Positions 18,825-31,500 of a stretch of 64,000 bases of DNA are shown here, piece after piece. Each line of letters starts with the position of its first letter. The stretch's first letter is position 1. The notes beneath the pieces are model-generated. The model had not been told where the DNA came from. It was given only the letters and a program-made list of their open reading frames with translations, and ran no database searches. The translations under genes and the position numbers were made by a program. The stretch is taken from positions 3,487,805 through 3,551,804 of the forward strand of contig NC_079484.1 of assembly GCF_026230105.1 (NCBI RefSeq), in the 5' to 3' direction. This DNA is from Diorhabda sublineata (Eukaryota; Arthropoda; Insecta; Coleoptera; Chrysomelidae).

Positions 18825-21169
18825 ATGAAGTTTTTAATCACTGCATCGATTTTACTGGTTATTGTAGCTTCTGCTACTTCCTCAAGAGTACGTAAGTATA
18901 AAAAAAAATTGTCTAGGTATAAAGTATGTTTTTATTTTTGATATTTCGAAAAGTTATTATTGTCTATAATGCAATATTACGATTTATTTAAAATATTATA
19001 GGTTTTGAGGATTCTAGCAGACAACATATAGAAGAAAGATCCGGAGAAGGTTAGTATTTTCAAAAAACGGACTCGTACGTTTTGATTTTTATTCGCAAAC
19101 TATAAATTTCGTAAATAGTTAATCAAATAAACAAGTCAACGTCTAACTTAACTAACTTGAACTCAAATTTTAAATAATACATTGAAATAAGTCTTATAAA
19201 AGTTAGAAGTCGATGTATAATCGTTTCAATCTTTTGTATGCTATGAAATAGTTTAACATTTAGACTATAAATGTTGATGAATTGGACTGAATATAAAAGA
19301 CACTCCAGTATACATTCCATGTAAAATAAAAGACACTCCAGACCACATCTCTACGTAAATAGTTATTATTATCGGAAAATTTGTTTTTAAGTTACAAAAA
19401 AAAATCGTTACTCAACATCTTTCATAACTATCACGTGAAATATGCAACTGTCAGTTGTAAACCTGCGGATTTTTCAATAGAAATTGTTATATTTCAAAGC
19501 GGTTTTCTTTGAGTTTCATAAACTCAAGATTCAAACTTGAAACATATATTACTTTCATATGATACTTTCTGATTTTTTTCAGTATTTTTCAAGCAAATAC
19601 TGCCATCTCTAGGTCATGTACAGGGTCCTTCACGACGAGCTGAATCGATATGTATTTGGGAAAGTTCTGAAAATTTGCTTGCGTGGGTTTTCCGAAATAC
19701 TCTTTGCAGCTAAAATAATTTCAGTTTTCTGAAACTTTGAGCTCGTTTAATAACCCCGCGAATTGAAATAATCTTCATTAATAAATCCTAGTGATTAACA
19801 CTTTTGCAAGGCTTAAACTTCAAGCTATTTTCATTGTTTGTTTTTTGAAATGTTTTTTGGTCGCTCCAAATAAACGACAATTAAAAGCCACGAAGTTTCT
19901 ACAAAAACCGTTAATTGTGGATATATGAATTTACTAACGAGGTATCTTAATTTAAAACGTAAAATTCAATGGTAAAGAGAAAAATGGGGGTTGCCATTTG
20001 AAAAAAATAAGTTTTCGAAGTTTTTATATTTTCTGAACACCCTATATAAATTTTTGTCAAGATTTTCACAGATTTTGAAAGCTGTAAATGTTATTTGTCC
20101 AAATCCCAAAATTATTAGACCTGAATCACTTAAACTTGGAAATATAATTTTTTTAGTGGACTGCATGTGTCCAAAAATTTCGAAAATGTGAAATAATTAA
20201 AAAATTGTGGACTTTAGGCATACAATGCCTCATATAAAGTTATATTGAAATTTTGCGTATATTTCAAAAATTTAATAAAAACTATAACATTCCGTTTAAA
20301 ATAACGAAGTTTGGGTCCACTTCCGGTATAACCGGAAGTTTTAGGAAACTGAAATTATTTTAGTTGAAACGAGCATTTCGGAAAATCGATTCAGCTCGTT
20401 ATGAAGGACCCTGTACTTCTAATGAATTTATAGCATGTTAACTCAATATTTGCACCCCTTGGATTTGTTGTTATTGAACAAATACATCAAGCCAGTGCTA
20501 CAAAAAAATCATTTTTCGACGCCCATGTCTGTCAATGTCAAAAATTGCACTGTCAACATTCCTTGTAAATGACATTTGACAATAACATAATGAAATCTCA
20601 TAACATACACGTGCGTTTTGAAGAAAGAAAACTTGAACTTCTTGGTGTAATTAAATTACAATCAAATCTTCATTTACGTAAGATTTTATTTGGTCCATTT
20701 ACACAAATTTAATCAATTAAAAAACTTTTAGCATTAGCGAGATATATTTAGGATTGAAAGACTGATGCCCCTAAATGTAGGCAGCACATTATGCAATTTA
20801 GGACACGTTTTCTCAAGTTTTCTTAACCACTAATCATCTGAAAACTTATGCTTGTATGAATATCATACAAGTGTGAAAAAAATTATTATTTTTACAGGTA
20901 TTGTGGACTTACTACAAGCGTTATCAAATTTATTAAAAAATATCATAGGAATATTGGATGGTAACTCGTCTGTGCAAGATTTGGTCACCGCAATCCAGGG
21001 ACTTACAAATACCGTGGGAAAAATGGTGAATGTACAGGAACTTGTTAGTTATATTCCCTTCATAGGATCGTATTTAGTACCAGTTGTTGGTGGTTTAGCG
21101 ACAATAGTAGGAGATTCGACAATGTTGGGTGGTTTACTATCACAAGTCTTAATAGGTCCCAGTAAGTAG
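18825..21169 (+). CDS. Small secreted hydrophobic protein, paralogue B
   Basis: Unknown family, sister of the gene at 14712. The 128-aa product comes from exons 18825-18891, 19002-19049 and 20898-21169 (phases 1 and 1). The signal peptide MKFLITASILLVIVASATSS is followed by a charged linker (RVRFEDSSRQHIEERSGEG) and a cysteine-free 89-residue domain (start IVDLLQALSNLLKNIIGIL, later IPFIGSYLVPVVGGLATIVG and MLGGLLSQVLIGPSK). The last exon is 272 nt, the same as in paralogue A. The stop is part of AGTAAGTAG, which also looks like a splice donor (A|GTAAGT). Equal exon length and aligned C-termini favour the stop as real. Intron 2 contains a 793-bp MITE. AATAAA at 21315. It has a strong TATA/Inr promoter, like the cuticular genes around it, suggesting tightly regulated expression (inference). 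Confidence 0.8.
19621..20413. mobile_element. 793-bp MITE with TA target duplication
   Basis: Ends are inverted: left CAGGGTCCTTCACGACGAGC, right (reverse complement) CAGGGTCCTTCATAACGAGC, with similarity continuing inward, broken by a gap. TA flanks both ends (19619-19620 and 20414-20415), as for Tc1/mariner-type insertion. Open frames inside (both strands near 19970-20190) have no coding character. It is a non-autonomous element inside intron 2 of paralogue B. Confidence 0.85.
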
Positions 21170-21534
21170 AAAATTTTTACTTAAAAGACATTCAAAATAT
21201 ACATGAAAGTAAAATTGTGATGGAGAGGTTGAATTGAACAAAAGTCCAGCATTAAATATGATACGAACAAAAGTAGTAGTCTACTCGATAAATTAATCAA
21301 TAAGTCCCCGTTCTAATAAATAAAAAAACCTTCAATCAGACCAACGCTTTTCCAAAATTTCAATTCTATTTTCACGTAAACATTTTTCTTCGGTGTTTAA
21401 ATAAGTTTCCTCGCAGAAATGTTTTTAATAAGACTTTGATTTTAACGAAATCACGCATTATTTTGGTGATAAATTGTATTTGTATACGTGGTCCTCTCTT
21501 TGTGATTATTTTTTCCAATTGGTCAAATAATATA

Positions 21535-22351
21535 CGAGGTCTGGCTATTAAATAACGAGACTGCACGTCTAGAGGTCGCCCTAGACGAAGATATCTTGTC
21601 TATGCACGTTTCAAAACACGTTTCCGTCACTATTATAGTATTGGTGCAGTAGAGGTTTGAAACGAACGCGTTTTTTTTTCACCATATGTGAAGAAAAAAC
21701 AGGAGCAATGTTTCAATCTCAAATTACTCATTAAATTGAAAAAATCTCCTACTGTGTACTATAAATTGCTATGAGGACAATTCTCTTTGTCGTGCGCGTG
21801 TTTTTGAATAGTATAACTGCTTTAGTGAGGGCGAGATGGCACTAAAGATGACCAGCGCCCAAGTCGCCTTTCAACTCCGGAAACAGTGATCAAAATCAAC
21901 CAAACTGTGCGTACAGATCGTTAATGAGCATTCGGATGATTGCCAAGGCTGTAAACGCTGATAAAAAAACGTTTAGAAAAATTTTACACGAAAAATTACA
22001 CATGACAAGCCTGTGCAAAGTTTGTGCCAAAAAATCTTACTTCTGGCCAAAAGCTCTTGTGTCAACGTGTTTGCACTGATTTTCTTGAAAGGTTAGAAAG
22101 ATTAGAAAGAGATCTGCTTTGAAAGGGACCCGATTTGGGTCAATGGAAGCGGTAAAGCAAAAAACGGCAGAGCTCCTAAAGGCACTCACCAAAGAAGACT
22201 TCCAGCACCGCTTCGATCAATGGAAAAACGTATGGAAAGGTGTGTGGCGAGGGGAAGTGACTGCATTGAAGCGATGCATTCGAATATAGAATAATTATTA
22301 TGATAAAACCCTTTTTCGTAACCAGTCTCGTTATTTAATAGCCAGACCTCG
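21535..22351 (+). mobile_element. Internally deleted mariner, 817 bp, TA target site
   Basis: Near-perfect terminal inverted repeats of about 28 bp (outer end CGAGGTCTGGCTATTAAATA) are flanked by TA at 21533-21534 and 22352-22353. The plus strand keeps mariner N-terminal coding traces (AVNADKKTFRKILHEKLHM, VCAKKSYFWPKALVSTCL), then jumps to the C-terminal end (KTAELLKALTKEDFQHRFDQ, WKNVWKGVW). The middle with the first catalytic residues is missing. Full-length mariners are about 1.3 kb. The good ends suggest a fairly young, non-autonomous copy. Confidence 0.88.
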
Positions 22352-23669
22352 TACAGACACATTCATGTTAATTTTTTTTATTGACAGTATAACAAACAAA
22401 AAAATATCTTCAATTATATTCAGTTACATGTCAATACTTGAATATTAATACGAATTTTAATACGAATGTTCCAAAATACATATTTTAGGAATGTCTTAAT
22501 ATATACTCAATAAATAAAAGCAACGACAGGTACTTATTTTCAATGATGTCAAAACATTTATATTGTTGTTAATTAACTTTTCTTTCTGTACTGATAATAA
22601 TATTTTTTATTTCAAGAGTGTCAAATTTGTGAAAGAAGAATTTTTTAGTATTGTCAAAATCAGCTGATGCACATTTAAAAATTGCCGCTGTGGGGTAAAC
22701 AAAACAGTTTGTGTATAGTTTGTGACGTTATTTGCTGGATTTTAGCCCTTATTATTTAGTAAATAGCTAAATAGGTAAATATAATCTGAAAAGCAAGTAA
22801 ACTGATGGAAGCTAAGCAGGAATCTGACTGAAACTCGTCTAATTCAAAAGGGGTTAATTTCACCTAAAGCTTCAAGTGATCCTGTACGTTTCAGCTGCCA
22901 TTGGGTTATCATTTTGCAACTTTAAAAATAAACCCACTCATGTTTCATAAACTTGAACGAAACAGTAGAAATAAATTTCCAAAAAAAACTAAGTATTATA
23001 AATTTTATGAATTGCTTGGAAGCTTATTAGCAAACTGACTAAATAATCAGTTTCAGCTGTAATTATGTCACTGAAATAGTTCTAAAAAAGTCGAATATTT
23101 ACCCCACGGCCGTCATTTTGACTTTATTCACGTCAGTGATAATGAAATAGACCCATTTTTGTTTCAGGTTACTCTTAACCGAGATTGAGTCAATATAAAA
23201 TAGAAAATTTCTCTAATTTAAATGAAAATCAGTTTATATCATGTTAATCTAGTGGTCAACAATCTCTCCAGCAAAGCCCTATAAAGATTCATTGTACTTA
23301 AGTAATTAAACGGTTTTAAATATTCTGTTGTTTCATTGTGGGCATGTTTTTCGGGATTTCAATACTACGGCTCTTACCTATAAATGAGGTTAAAACTTTA
23401 AAGAATTTGATAGTGAAAAGAAACACAACGTTTACTGTAATTTATTTACTAAATAATGACAAAAATCAATAAAAAATCAATAGCATATTATTCACAAGTG
23501 TATAATGGAGGTGAAGTTTACTGCCACAACGCTAGTAACTCATTATACGCGAGTAGAATACTAAACTGTATCCACGGCTACTAAATATTTTTGTTCAAGT
23601 TTTTATTCCATATTCCATATATTAATGTTCACTTGAACAAAGTACATTGTTATCGAAAATGTTTATCTT

Positions 23670-23990
23670 TCTAAGGTCTTCTTCCAACGTTTCCCTTCCC
23701 AATCGTTTTTTTGGTCTAACTCTTCACCTCTTGCTCTGTGGTATCTTCCACGCAACTCGTTCCAAGAGGCTGTCTTCGTCCATTCGTTCTAAGTGACTTA
23801 GCCTGATTGGTGCCTTATGGAAAAGTGTATAAATTACATGGTTTGATCTTCTCTACCATCCTAGCTCTGTCTGCTTTCCTCCAAACATTCTTCTTAATAT
23901 TTTTCTCTCCCAGATATCCAATTTCTGTTTAGTTTTATTCGTCATTATCCAAGTTTCACAGGGTGTCAGCATAAAATTTGATCAAGCAAC
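23670..23990 (-). mobile_element. LINE reverse-transcriptase C-terminal fragment
   Basis: Minus-strand translation across frameshifts gives ETWIMTNKTKQKLDIWERKI, LRRMFGGKQTELGW, then RMDEDSLLERVAWKIPQSKR and RVRPKKRLGRETLEED. This is the characteristic basic C-terminal end of many insect non-LTR elements. It is truncated at both ends and belongs to the same broad type as the fragment at 3737-4215, in the opposite orientation. Confidence 0.75.
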
Positions 23991-24221
23991 TTCAGTAGAT
24001 CTCTAATTTCTGATGATGTTGAAGAAAAGTCACTTTTATTTCCTGTATCAATTTGTGGTTGGTGTTTAAACATAATTTTACATAAGAGAGAAATCTAAAC
24101 ACGCAATAATGTTGACAGTTTTAAGTCAAGTTTATTCTGTTTCAAAAGCTATTTCAATTTATGAATTCTTTCACAAACCATGGAACGTTAAGAAACAGAT
24201 ATACGTCAAACACATTCATGT

Positions 24222-24300
24222 CATTGACAGCTCGGTGTTAGTGTTCCATGCCTTCAAAATGGAGGTCCCGGTTTCGATTCTGGCTTAGGAAAATTTGTTT
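24222..24300 (+). mobile_element. Possible tRNA-derived SINE head
   Basis: AGCTCGGTGTTAG resembles a pol III A box, and about 35 bp later GGTTTCGATTCTGG closely resembles a B box (GGTTCGANTCC with one insertion). A full cloverleaf with acceptor stem cannot be drawn, so it is not a functional tRNA gene. The body and tail of the element are not clear. Confidence 0.4.
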
Positions 24301-25479
24301 TTCAATTTTTTATTTTCTATGTGTACAGAACTTAATTGAAGATATTTCATAGTGTTTTACATGATAAAATTATAAAGAAGGAAAGAAGTCTATCACTTTC
24401 GCCATATGTCAACTGTCGTTTGTTATGTGTCATATATCGTTACCGTTAAAAACGAAGTAATACTAGACTACGCTTTCAATAGAATTCGTATTCCAATATT
24501 GGAAAAATTTACAAAGAAAATTTCGGTCCCTTTTAATTTCTTGTACTCCTTCCACCAAAATTGGAACAACTTTTCAATATAGAAAATATATATTTATTCA
24601 ATAGCCTCGAATTACTAAGTCTATGGTTGCCGCTATCTGTCGACTGTTCTGTGTGTGCTATGTTGTCTAAAATAGCACCTGTCGTGTTGTCTATGATCCA
24701 CAAATCATCTACCGTGATGTGTCACCCATCACTTGTCAACTGTCGTGTATGTTGTGTTGTCTATGTACCTATGTGTCATACATATATGTAATACTCCTAT
24801 ATGGACAATTCTTATGGGAAAAAACATCTCTACGTTATGGTTCCGATATATTTTCTCTCTCGTTCGAGACACTTTATCTATACTGCGCTCCATTCATGTG
24901 CGCAAAAGATGCGCATAAGTAACTAAAGCGCCCGGAGGAGAAAGAAAATTATACACTATTTGTTTCACTCAGTCGGAACACATTCCATTTATAAAAACTA
25001 TCCAAAACTAATAATAAACGTATTTGTTGTAGAACAAACTCGACTGAACTAACTTTTGTGGCAATTGATGATAATTAACCTATTGCTAAAGAGCATACAG
25101 AGTTACTAATTGCGTACCTGAGCAAAAAAAAGTTATAGAAACATTATTTTTTTTAATATTGGAATTTCAAATAAAAACAAAATAATTACGTATGAGTAGT
25201 TGAATGTGTATATAATTATTTATTGCTTATTTCTAAACGCTTTCCAATGTATTTTTCACATTTATAAATGAGAGTACTATCTACGGAAAAGAATATTACT
25301 CGGGTCCATTGAATTCTCGATCACCCAGGTTCGATTGTACAAGAATAAATTAAATATTTCAATGAATATATCGTTTGCCAAGATCCAATTCTCAAAAAAA
25401 AATGTCATAATCGAAAAACCATCTAAACCGAATAAGTCAATTGGTATTTAGAAGAGTGAGGATGATACAGTAGAGAGGG

Positions 25480-25520
25480 TATATATAGGGACTCAAAGTT
25501 TGTAATTTGATAATTTCACA
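25480..25520 (+). promoter_or_regulatory. Core promoter of cuticular gene 3
   Basis: TATATATA at 25480-25487 and a TCACAGT-type initiator around 25516-25522. The spacing (about 36 bp) is slightly long. The start codon at 25553 follows within a short 5' UTR. Confidence 0.6.
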
Positions 25521-25552
25521 GTTTCATCGTCGGTGTATCCCGAAGAAGAATC

Positions 25553-28500
25553 ATGAAATTTTTGGTGAGTACCTTTCACTTGTTGACCTTTAATATTTTA
25601 TATAAACATCGATTTCTTCATTATGTAAAAGTAGGTGGGTCTTTGTTAAATTATTTATGCATTTACCGGCAGATGGTATGTTAAAAATTTCAAACTTTTA
25701 TTTGACATTATTGAAAACGAAAACAGAAAAATAAATTGTTATTGAAGACACCATTAAATTAGAGACTTTATTAAAAAAATTGAGTTATTTTTTGAACTTT
25801 CATTTATTTCATGTCATTTACATTGATTTAAAATAAAATTTATATTATGGTACCAATACATACAGGGTTTCCAAAACTAAAATATTTATGATTAGAAATT
25901 TTAACCCAATAGTTTATTATTAAGTATTCGGATGCACAATTTACTTTTAATCGATTTGTCACATTATACTAAACGTTTTATAAAACAGAGAAACAAAATC
26001 GAGTGGTGTAAAATCTGGAGTTCATAGTGACCAGCTACAACTGAACCCAACGATTGTGTATCAAGTTTAATATACAATTTACTTTTTTTTCTAAAAGTTA
26101 ATAATAATTTCCTTGGAATGGGAATTTTCTGACATTGTCGTACAACACTTTGACAACTAGTGATACCAACTTGGGAGCCGTCTCTCAAATTTAAAAGAGA
26201 AACATTGAGAAAGGATCTTTTCGGTAAAATATAGAATGTTCTGGACATTTTATATTGACAATAGAGTCATTAAATATAAATACACGTTATTCTCTATGAT
26301 ATGCTTCAAAACTATTCATAATTAGATCTCAAACAAGGGTGTATAAAGTTGAGGTTAGGGGAAAACTATTTCAACGGTTGGCATGACTGATAACCACTTT
26401 TATCACATGGCTGATAACGCAGTGATGACAGCCTAGGAAATTATCACCAGTACCAGTACCCAAAATCTAGGGATTTTTCGACCTCTACGAATTAATGAAA
26501 CTGTATTTCACTAAATTACTGTTTTCATAACTGTACACAAAAATTTAAAATATATATAAAAAATTGATATACAAATAATTATCCTAGTGTTTCGATTTTC
26601 TAATTTAAAATTGGGAAAAAATTGTTATTTTCAAAGAGATATATAAAAAATATTCATTCGAAATTAAAAACTAAAGTGGTTAGAGCCGAATTACAAATTT
26701 GTACTTGAATAGAAATTGCTAAATAAAGCCTGAGTATGTATATCAGATTCATTCACAACTACTTTCTTTAGAATAAAATTGTCCATAATTATTCTTCAAT
26801 TTAATAAGGAAATTTTATTGCCGCCTACCGAGGACACCAACTTCATTATTCCAAATTTCAACACTAACCTACCAACACCGGTGTTCGTAAATTCAAATGA
26901 CGATACTAAAATTGGTAATCAAGTTTCATTATTTGTCACCGTTTAGTGGGACTTAACTTCAAATAAATTTCGTAATGGCAATAACCTGTTTTATTAAAGG
27001 TAGGTTTTACCAAAAGGAATAAAACTTTATAAATTTGGAGCTGTGACAAATCACGTATTCACATTGATAGGTACCTATAGAATTAATTTTTTTCGTGATA
27101 ATTTACCTTCATTTTCATAGAAAAAAGACCTAAAATCAAGAAATGATGACGGAATGTCTAATATAACATGTAATTTGAATAATAAATAATAATGTGTTTT
27201 AAAAATCATACAAATGTATTCTGTTGTGTGTAAATATAAAAGTTGGTTATCGAACCTTTCCTATTACCATTTTTCTATGTTTTTGACATTTTTGACGTGT
27301 CAAGTCAACGGTCAATGTACTATTGTGCATTTTATCTATGTTTACTAAGGCGATTTCTATCGTTTTCTTAATTTATGAATAAATAGTGAATTTCTTGTGT
27401 AACTTCATAAATAGTTTGATTTAAATAAGTTCTACGTTTACTGGTGAAATATTTCCAATATTTACAATGTGTAATATCACAAGTAAACAGGAATTGACCG
27501 TTGAGAGAGAAAGTTTCAAATCGCAAGGTGATATATCTTTTTTTTTCTAATTTAAGTTTTACATAAAAAAGTGAAAGGCTATTTTATCAATTTTTATGCA
27601 AAAACAAAAGTGTTGATTTTCATATCTGCTGAATAAAATAATCTATTCCAAACTATTTTATTCATGTATAAACAATAAAACAACGTTAATGTTCAAAAAT
27701 TTTATTATAATTAATATTAGTAAACTGTTGTTTCGTCGGTAAATTCCTAGGTGCAGAGCAACATGAAAAATGAACAGAATTTTCGTGAAGAAAATGGGTC
27801 AAACTTCAACTTTTAATTCAATAAGATTTAAAAGTTCACTACAATATCAAAAATAGTTGTCCTAACATGTTCTATTAACAATATAGTTCCAAAATTTGTC
27901 AATATGATCAGAATTGGAAAAACTAGAAACTATCAGCTATTAAAACATAGAAAAAACTGTTCAATTATGGAACCTGTTAGGAAATCACCAGGGAAAACTT
28001 CTAGAAATCGACAAGGCATGTAATTAAGAATAAAGTTCATTAATTTCACTTTAATAAGCAAATATTATCAGTCGACAAAGTTTCATCAACACTGAATTCA
28101 CAAGGATTAAAGAGAAACGAAATTATGGAAAGTCGAACATGAATTAAATTTCGTTTGAGAGAGACTGAATCTTATCAGCATTTGAGGGAAAAGAAGATAT
28201 TGGATTTTGTAGGAATGCAACAATTAAAAACATATTCTATCTAGGGCACGGAGGAGTACAAACTAATGTCAAGACAAACCAGTCAAAAAACTTACTTTTT
28301 CAGTATATTGAAGGTGTCATTTAAGAGACTCCAATTGGGAAAGACTGTCATTTATTATTACCAATATTGGGAGTCCTTCATTCTTCTCAATGTTGTACTT
28401 TTCTCCTCCAGTTTCAGACGCCTAGTTCTTTTCAGTCCTGTTCTATGTCATCCTACAATCTTATACATGGTTGTCCGGCTTTTGCTACCAATGTTTTTGA

Positions 28501-31500
28501 AGGGTATTTGAGTCAAATAACTGTTTTAATTGCAACTAATATCGTTATAGTTTTGAGTCAATACATTATTATTAAAATTTTGTAATTACTGTTCCTCAAT
28601 TGAGATTATTTAGTCACAAATAAGCGGATATTCGAGTTTATTTTGGAGACACTCTGTAGCATTATTATTGCTTTCAGTTAGATAAACATTAAAGAAATTT
28701 ACCTTGTGTGAATCAAAGGAGTGTTTAATTTACATTCTTAGATGAAAATACGTTTCAAATTAGATATTTGTGTTGGTACCTAACCCAAATTCAACAGTCA
28801 TGTTTTCAATTTCTTGAGGTTCAAACCTAATTTACAATAGAATGAAATGTAATTTCAAAAGTGAAAATAACCTTTATTGAATATAACCATCTTAATATCT
28901 ATCATCAATCTGCATTCCATTCGAGTCAAGGTTGTCGGAAGGAAAGAATAAAGAGTTTAAAATACCTCAATAAATATTACATAACTTGAAATGATAGATC
29001 TTGTTTTTTAATTTGTTATTTTTCTATTGAATAATACTTTTGGGTCGAGACTGGTTTTTGTGTCAGACAATTAACATCTACTAAATAAACTGTTGTGAAG
29101 AAAACATTTCTAATTGTTCTCCTTTTTGAAATATACAGTGTGAAATAGATATTTGGAATAAATATAATGACAAATTTTTTATGTAAAAAAGTTGAATGAA
29201 GACTTGACCTGTTTTTTTTAACAAAGGATTGAAATAGTGCCCATATATCAATTTCAAAAAAATGAGAAACAGTTCAAGTAAATTAACACAAAGTTCGGGT
29301 AGCTTTAAACAAAATGGCGGTCTGGAATTACGAAGTTTTCTATTTAAACTTTTAAATTTATTAATGAAGAATCTAATACATTTTCTTAAAAATAAAAGGT
29401 GAGCGGAATGTTTAGAAAATAAAATCCTGAATGTATATTCATATTCACACGACTTCTGACATTTTCTATATGTAAACAACTTTAATTTCCATAAAATACC
29501 TACAACTAAATCCACTTTACCGCTTATATAACTAAAATATATCGATTATTTTCTTCACCTTTAACCCAGTTGATTACGTTTTCGCTTGTTCGAATGATGA
29601 GACATTATTCATTAAGAATTACATAACCAACAAATCAAATTTGAATTCGTAAATTATTGATACAATGAAACGTAAACGTCCGTGTATCGAATAAGTTGAT
29701 AATTTTTAAAATTACTTTTCAAAAAAGTTTTAAATTATTCTAAAACCATATCATATATTAATTTTTGCCTATATTTTTCATAAAACTTTTATTGACCTAA
29801 GAAGTAGCAAAGAAATAAACTAAATATTGAAATTTTATTAACTAAAAATTGTTGTAAAATACAGTGTGGTGGTTGTAGTAATACGCCGTTTATTTTGTTT
29901 GAGAAAGCTAAACATACTTTGTTTAGTTGAATGTGATTTTCATTGCAAATCTAATAAAATCAAAATAAAGTCCAATATTTCAGATAACCAACAAAAAGGA
30001 CTAGTTAAAACTAATTTAATTAGTAGTAATATATCACAAAACTTTTGATCGTCTGCCCCTTGTCACACATTGTCAAAACAAACTGTTTATTGAAAAATAT
30101 TTTTTGTTGTATGTTTTAGATTGTTTTTGTAGTGGTGTTTGGAGCCTGCTTGGCGAATCCACAAAGGCGACCTCAGTCGTATTACGACAATAATCAAGAC
30201 CAACAACAAAACACTGCACAAAATTACCAAGACAATACTGCGCAGCAGTATCAACAAAATTTGGTCCAAGAACAACAAAATGTAGACAATCGTCGGTATC
30301 AAGAACCTAACGAAAAAGTTATTAAGTTCATTCCGATTATCAGATTTGATAAAGAACAAGGAGAAGATGGTAGTTACAAAGCATCGTGAGTATTTTTATA
30401 AATAAGTAAAGTAGATGAATGTTTTTTTTATAATTGAACTCGGATTGGGTATAAAAAGAAAATTGTTAATTATTTTTAAAACAAATTGAGAATAAAAATA
30501 AAAAATTGTTTTTGCACTATTGTACATTTCTATTATTGTTCTATTAACTTCCTCATTAAAAATGGACGAAAATGCACCTTGTGTTGAGTACTAGGATTCC
30601 ATTATTTACATTTTCTTTATCTGTTTATTCTTATTAATAATATAAAAACATAACCTACCTTTGTTTTCTCAACCACTTCAATCAAAATATATTTATGATA
30701 CAAAGAATAATTATAAAACATAAAGAAAGCAGCTGTAATTGAAATTTTTATTAATGTTCATTTATTTTTAAGTTATGAAACCGGAAATAACATCATTGCA
30801 GAAGAAGAAGGATATTTAAAAGAACTTGGACCGGATCCTGAAGAAGCCGGAAAAACCATCAAATCCCAAGTACAACTAGGTCGTTTTACTTACACTTCCC
30901 CAGATGGAACAGTTATTGAAACTAAATACACTGCAGATGAAAATGGTTTCCACGCTGAAGGTGATCACTTACCAACACCGCCGCCAGTTAGTCCCGAAGT
31001 ACAAAAAGGACTAGACCTCATTTTCGCTGGAATTAGAGCGCAGCAAGTACGAAAAATTAAATACTCATTCATATTCAATAATATTTATTCGTCAAAAAAA
31101 ATATATTTCGATTAATTCAACAACACAAATATTCATTTATACGATATAATAGCCAAGATATTAGAACAGTAGAATAAAAACTGAAAATTTATTGATTTAT
31201 AACAAAAAAAGGCAAAACAAGCCAAAACTTATTTATTAACATTAAATTTGAATATTAACATACTATTTAGTTACATTCCCAGCACTTTTGTACCATTATC
31301 TTCTAATGTAAAGTTAAAATTCACTTAAAAAATTTATTCTACTGCCTATTCTACTTAGTTTCTGAAAACTTTCTTCGAAACTAGTAGTTCTTTTGCTCTC
31401 GGCCCTTTAATAAACTCTTGATCAAGTACCGGCTTGGATTTGGATAAGTCTTCCTGCTCAATTCACCTAACAAGCCCTTCGATGTTGTATTGCCTTGCTT

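Larger units (their letters stand above)
22354..25479. other. 3.1-kb intergenic region, repeat remnants only
   Basis: No gene could be supported. It contains a LINE 3' fragment (23670-23990), a tRNA-like SINE head (about 24222-24300) and, at 24404-24790, degenerate repeats of a TGTCAACTGTCGT / TATGTGTCATA theme. Open frames of 60-76 codons near 24561-24922 follow from that repetitive composition and are not called. Confidence 0.5.

Noticed and set aside
19966..20191. 66-codon frames on both strands
   Set aside because: They lie in the interior of the MITE and mirror each other; no coding character.
24222..24300. Functional tRNA gene
   Set aside because: Pol III boxes are present, but no acceptor stem or clean anticodon arm can be formed.
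25964..26248. 94-codon minus-strand frame in cuticular gene 3 intron 1
   Set aside because: No recognisable motif and no supporting splice context; kept out as unsupported.
29081..29515. 144-codon minus-strand frame inside cuticular gene 3 intron
   Set aside because: Lys/Phe/Leu/Ile-rich composition expected from A+T-rich DNA, no motif, no signal of splicing or relatives.
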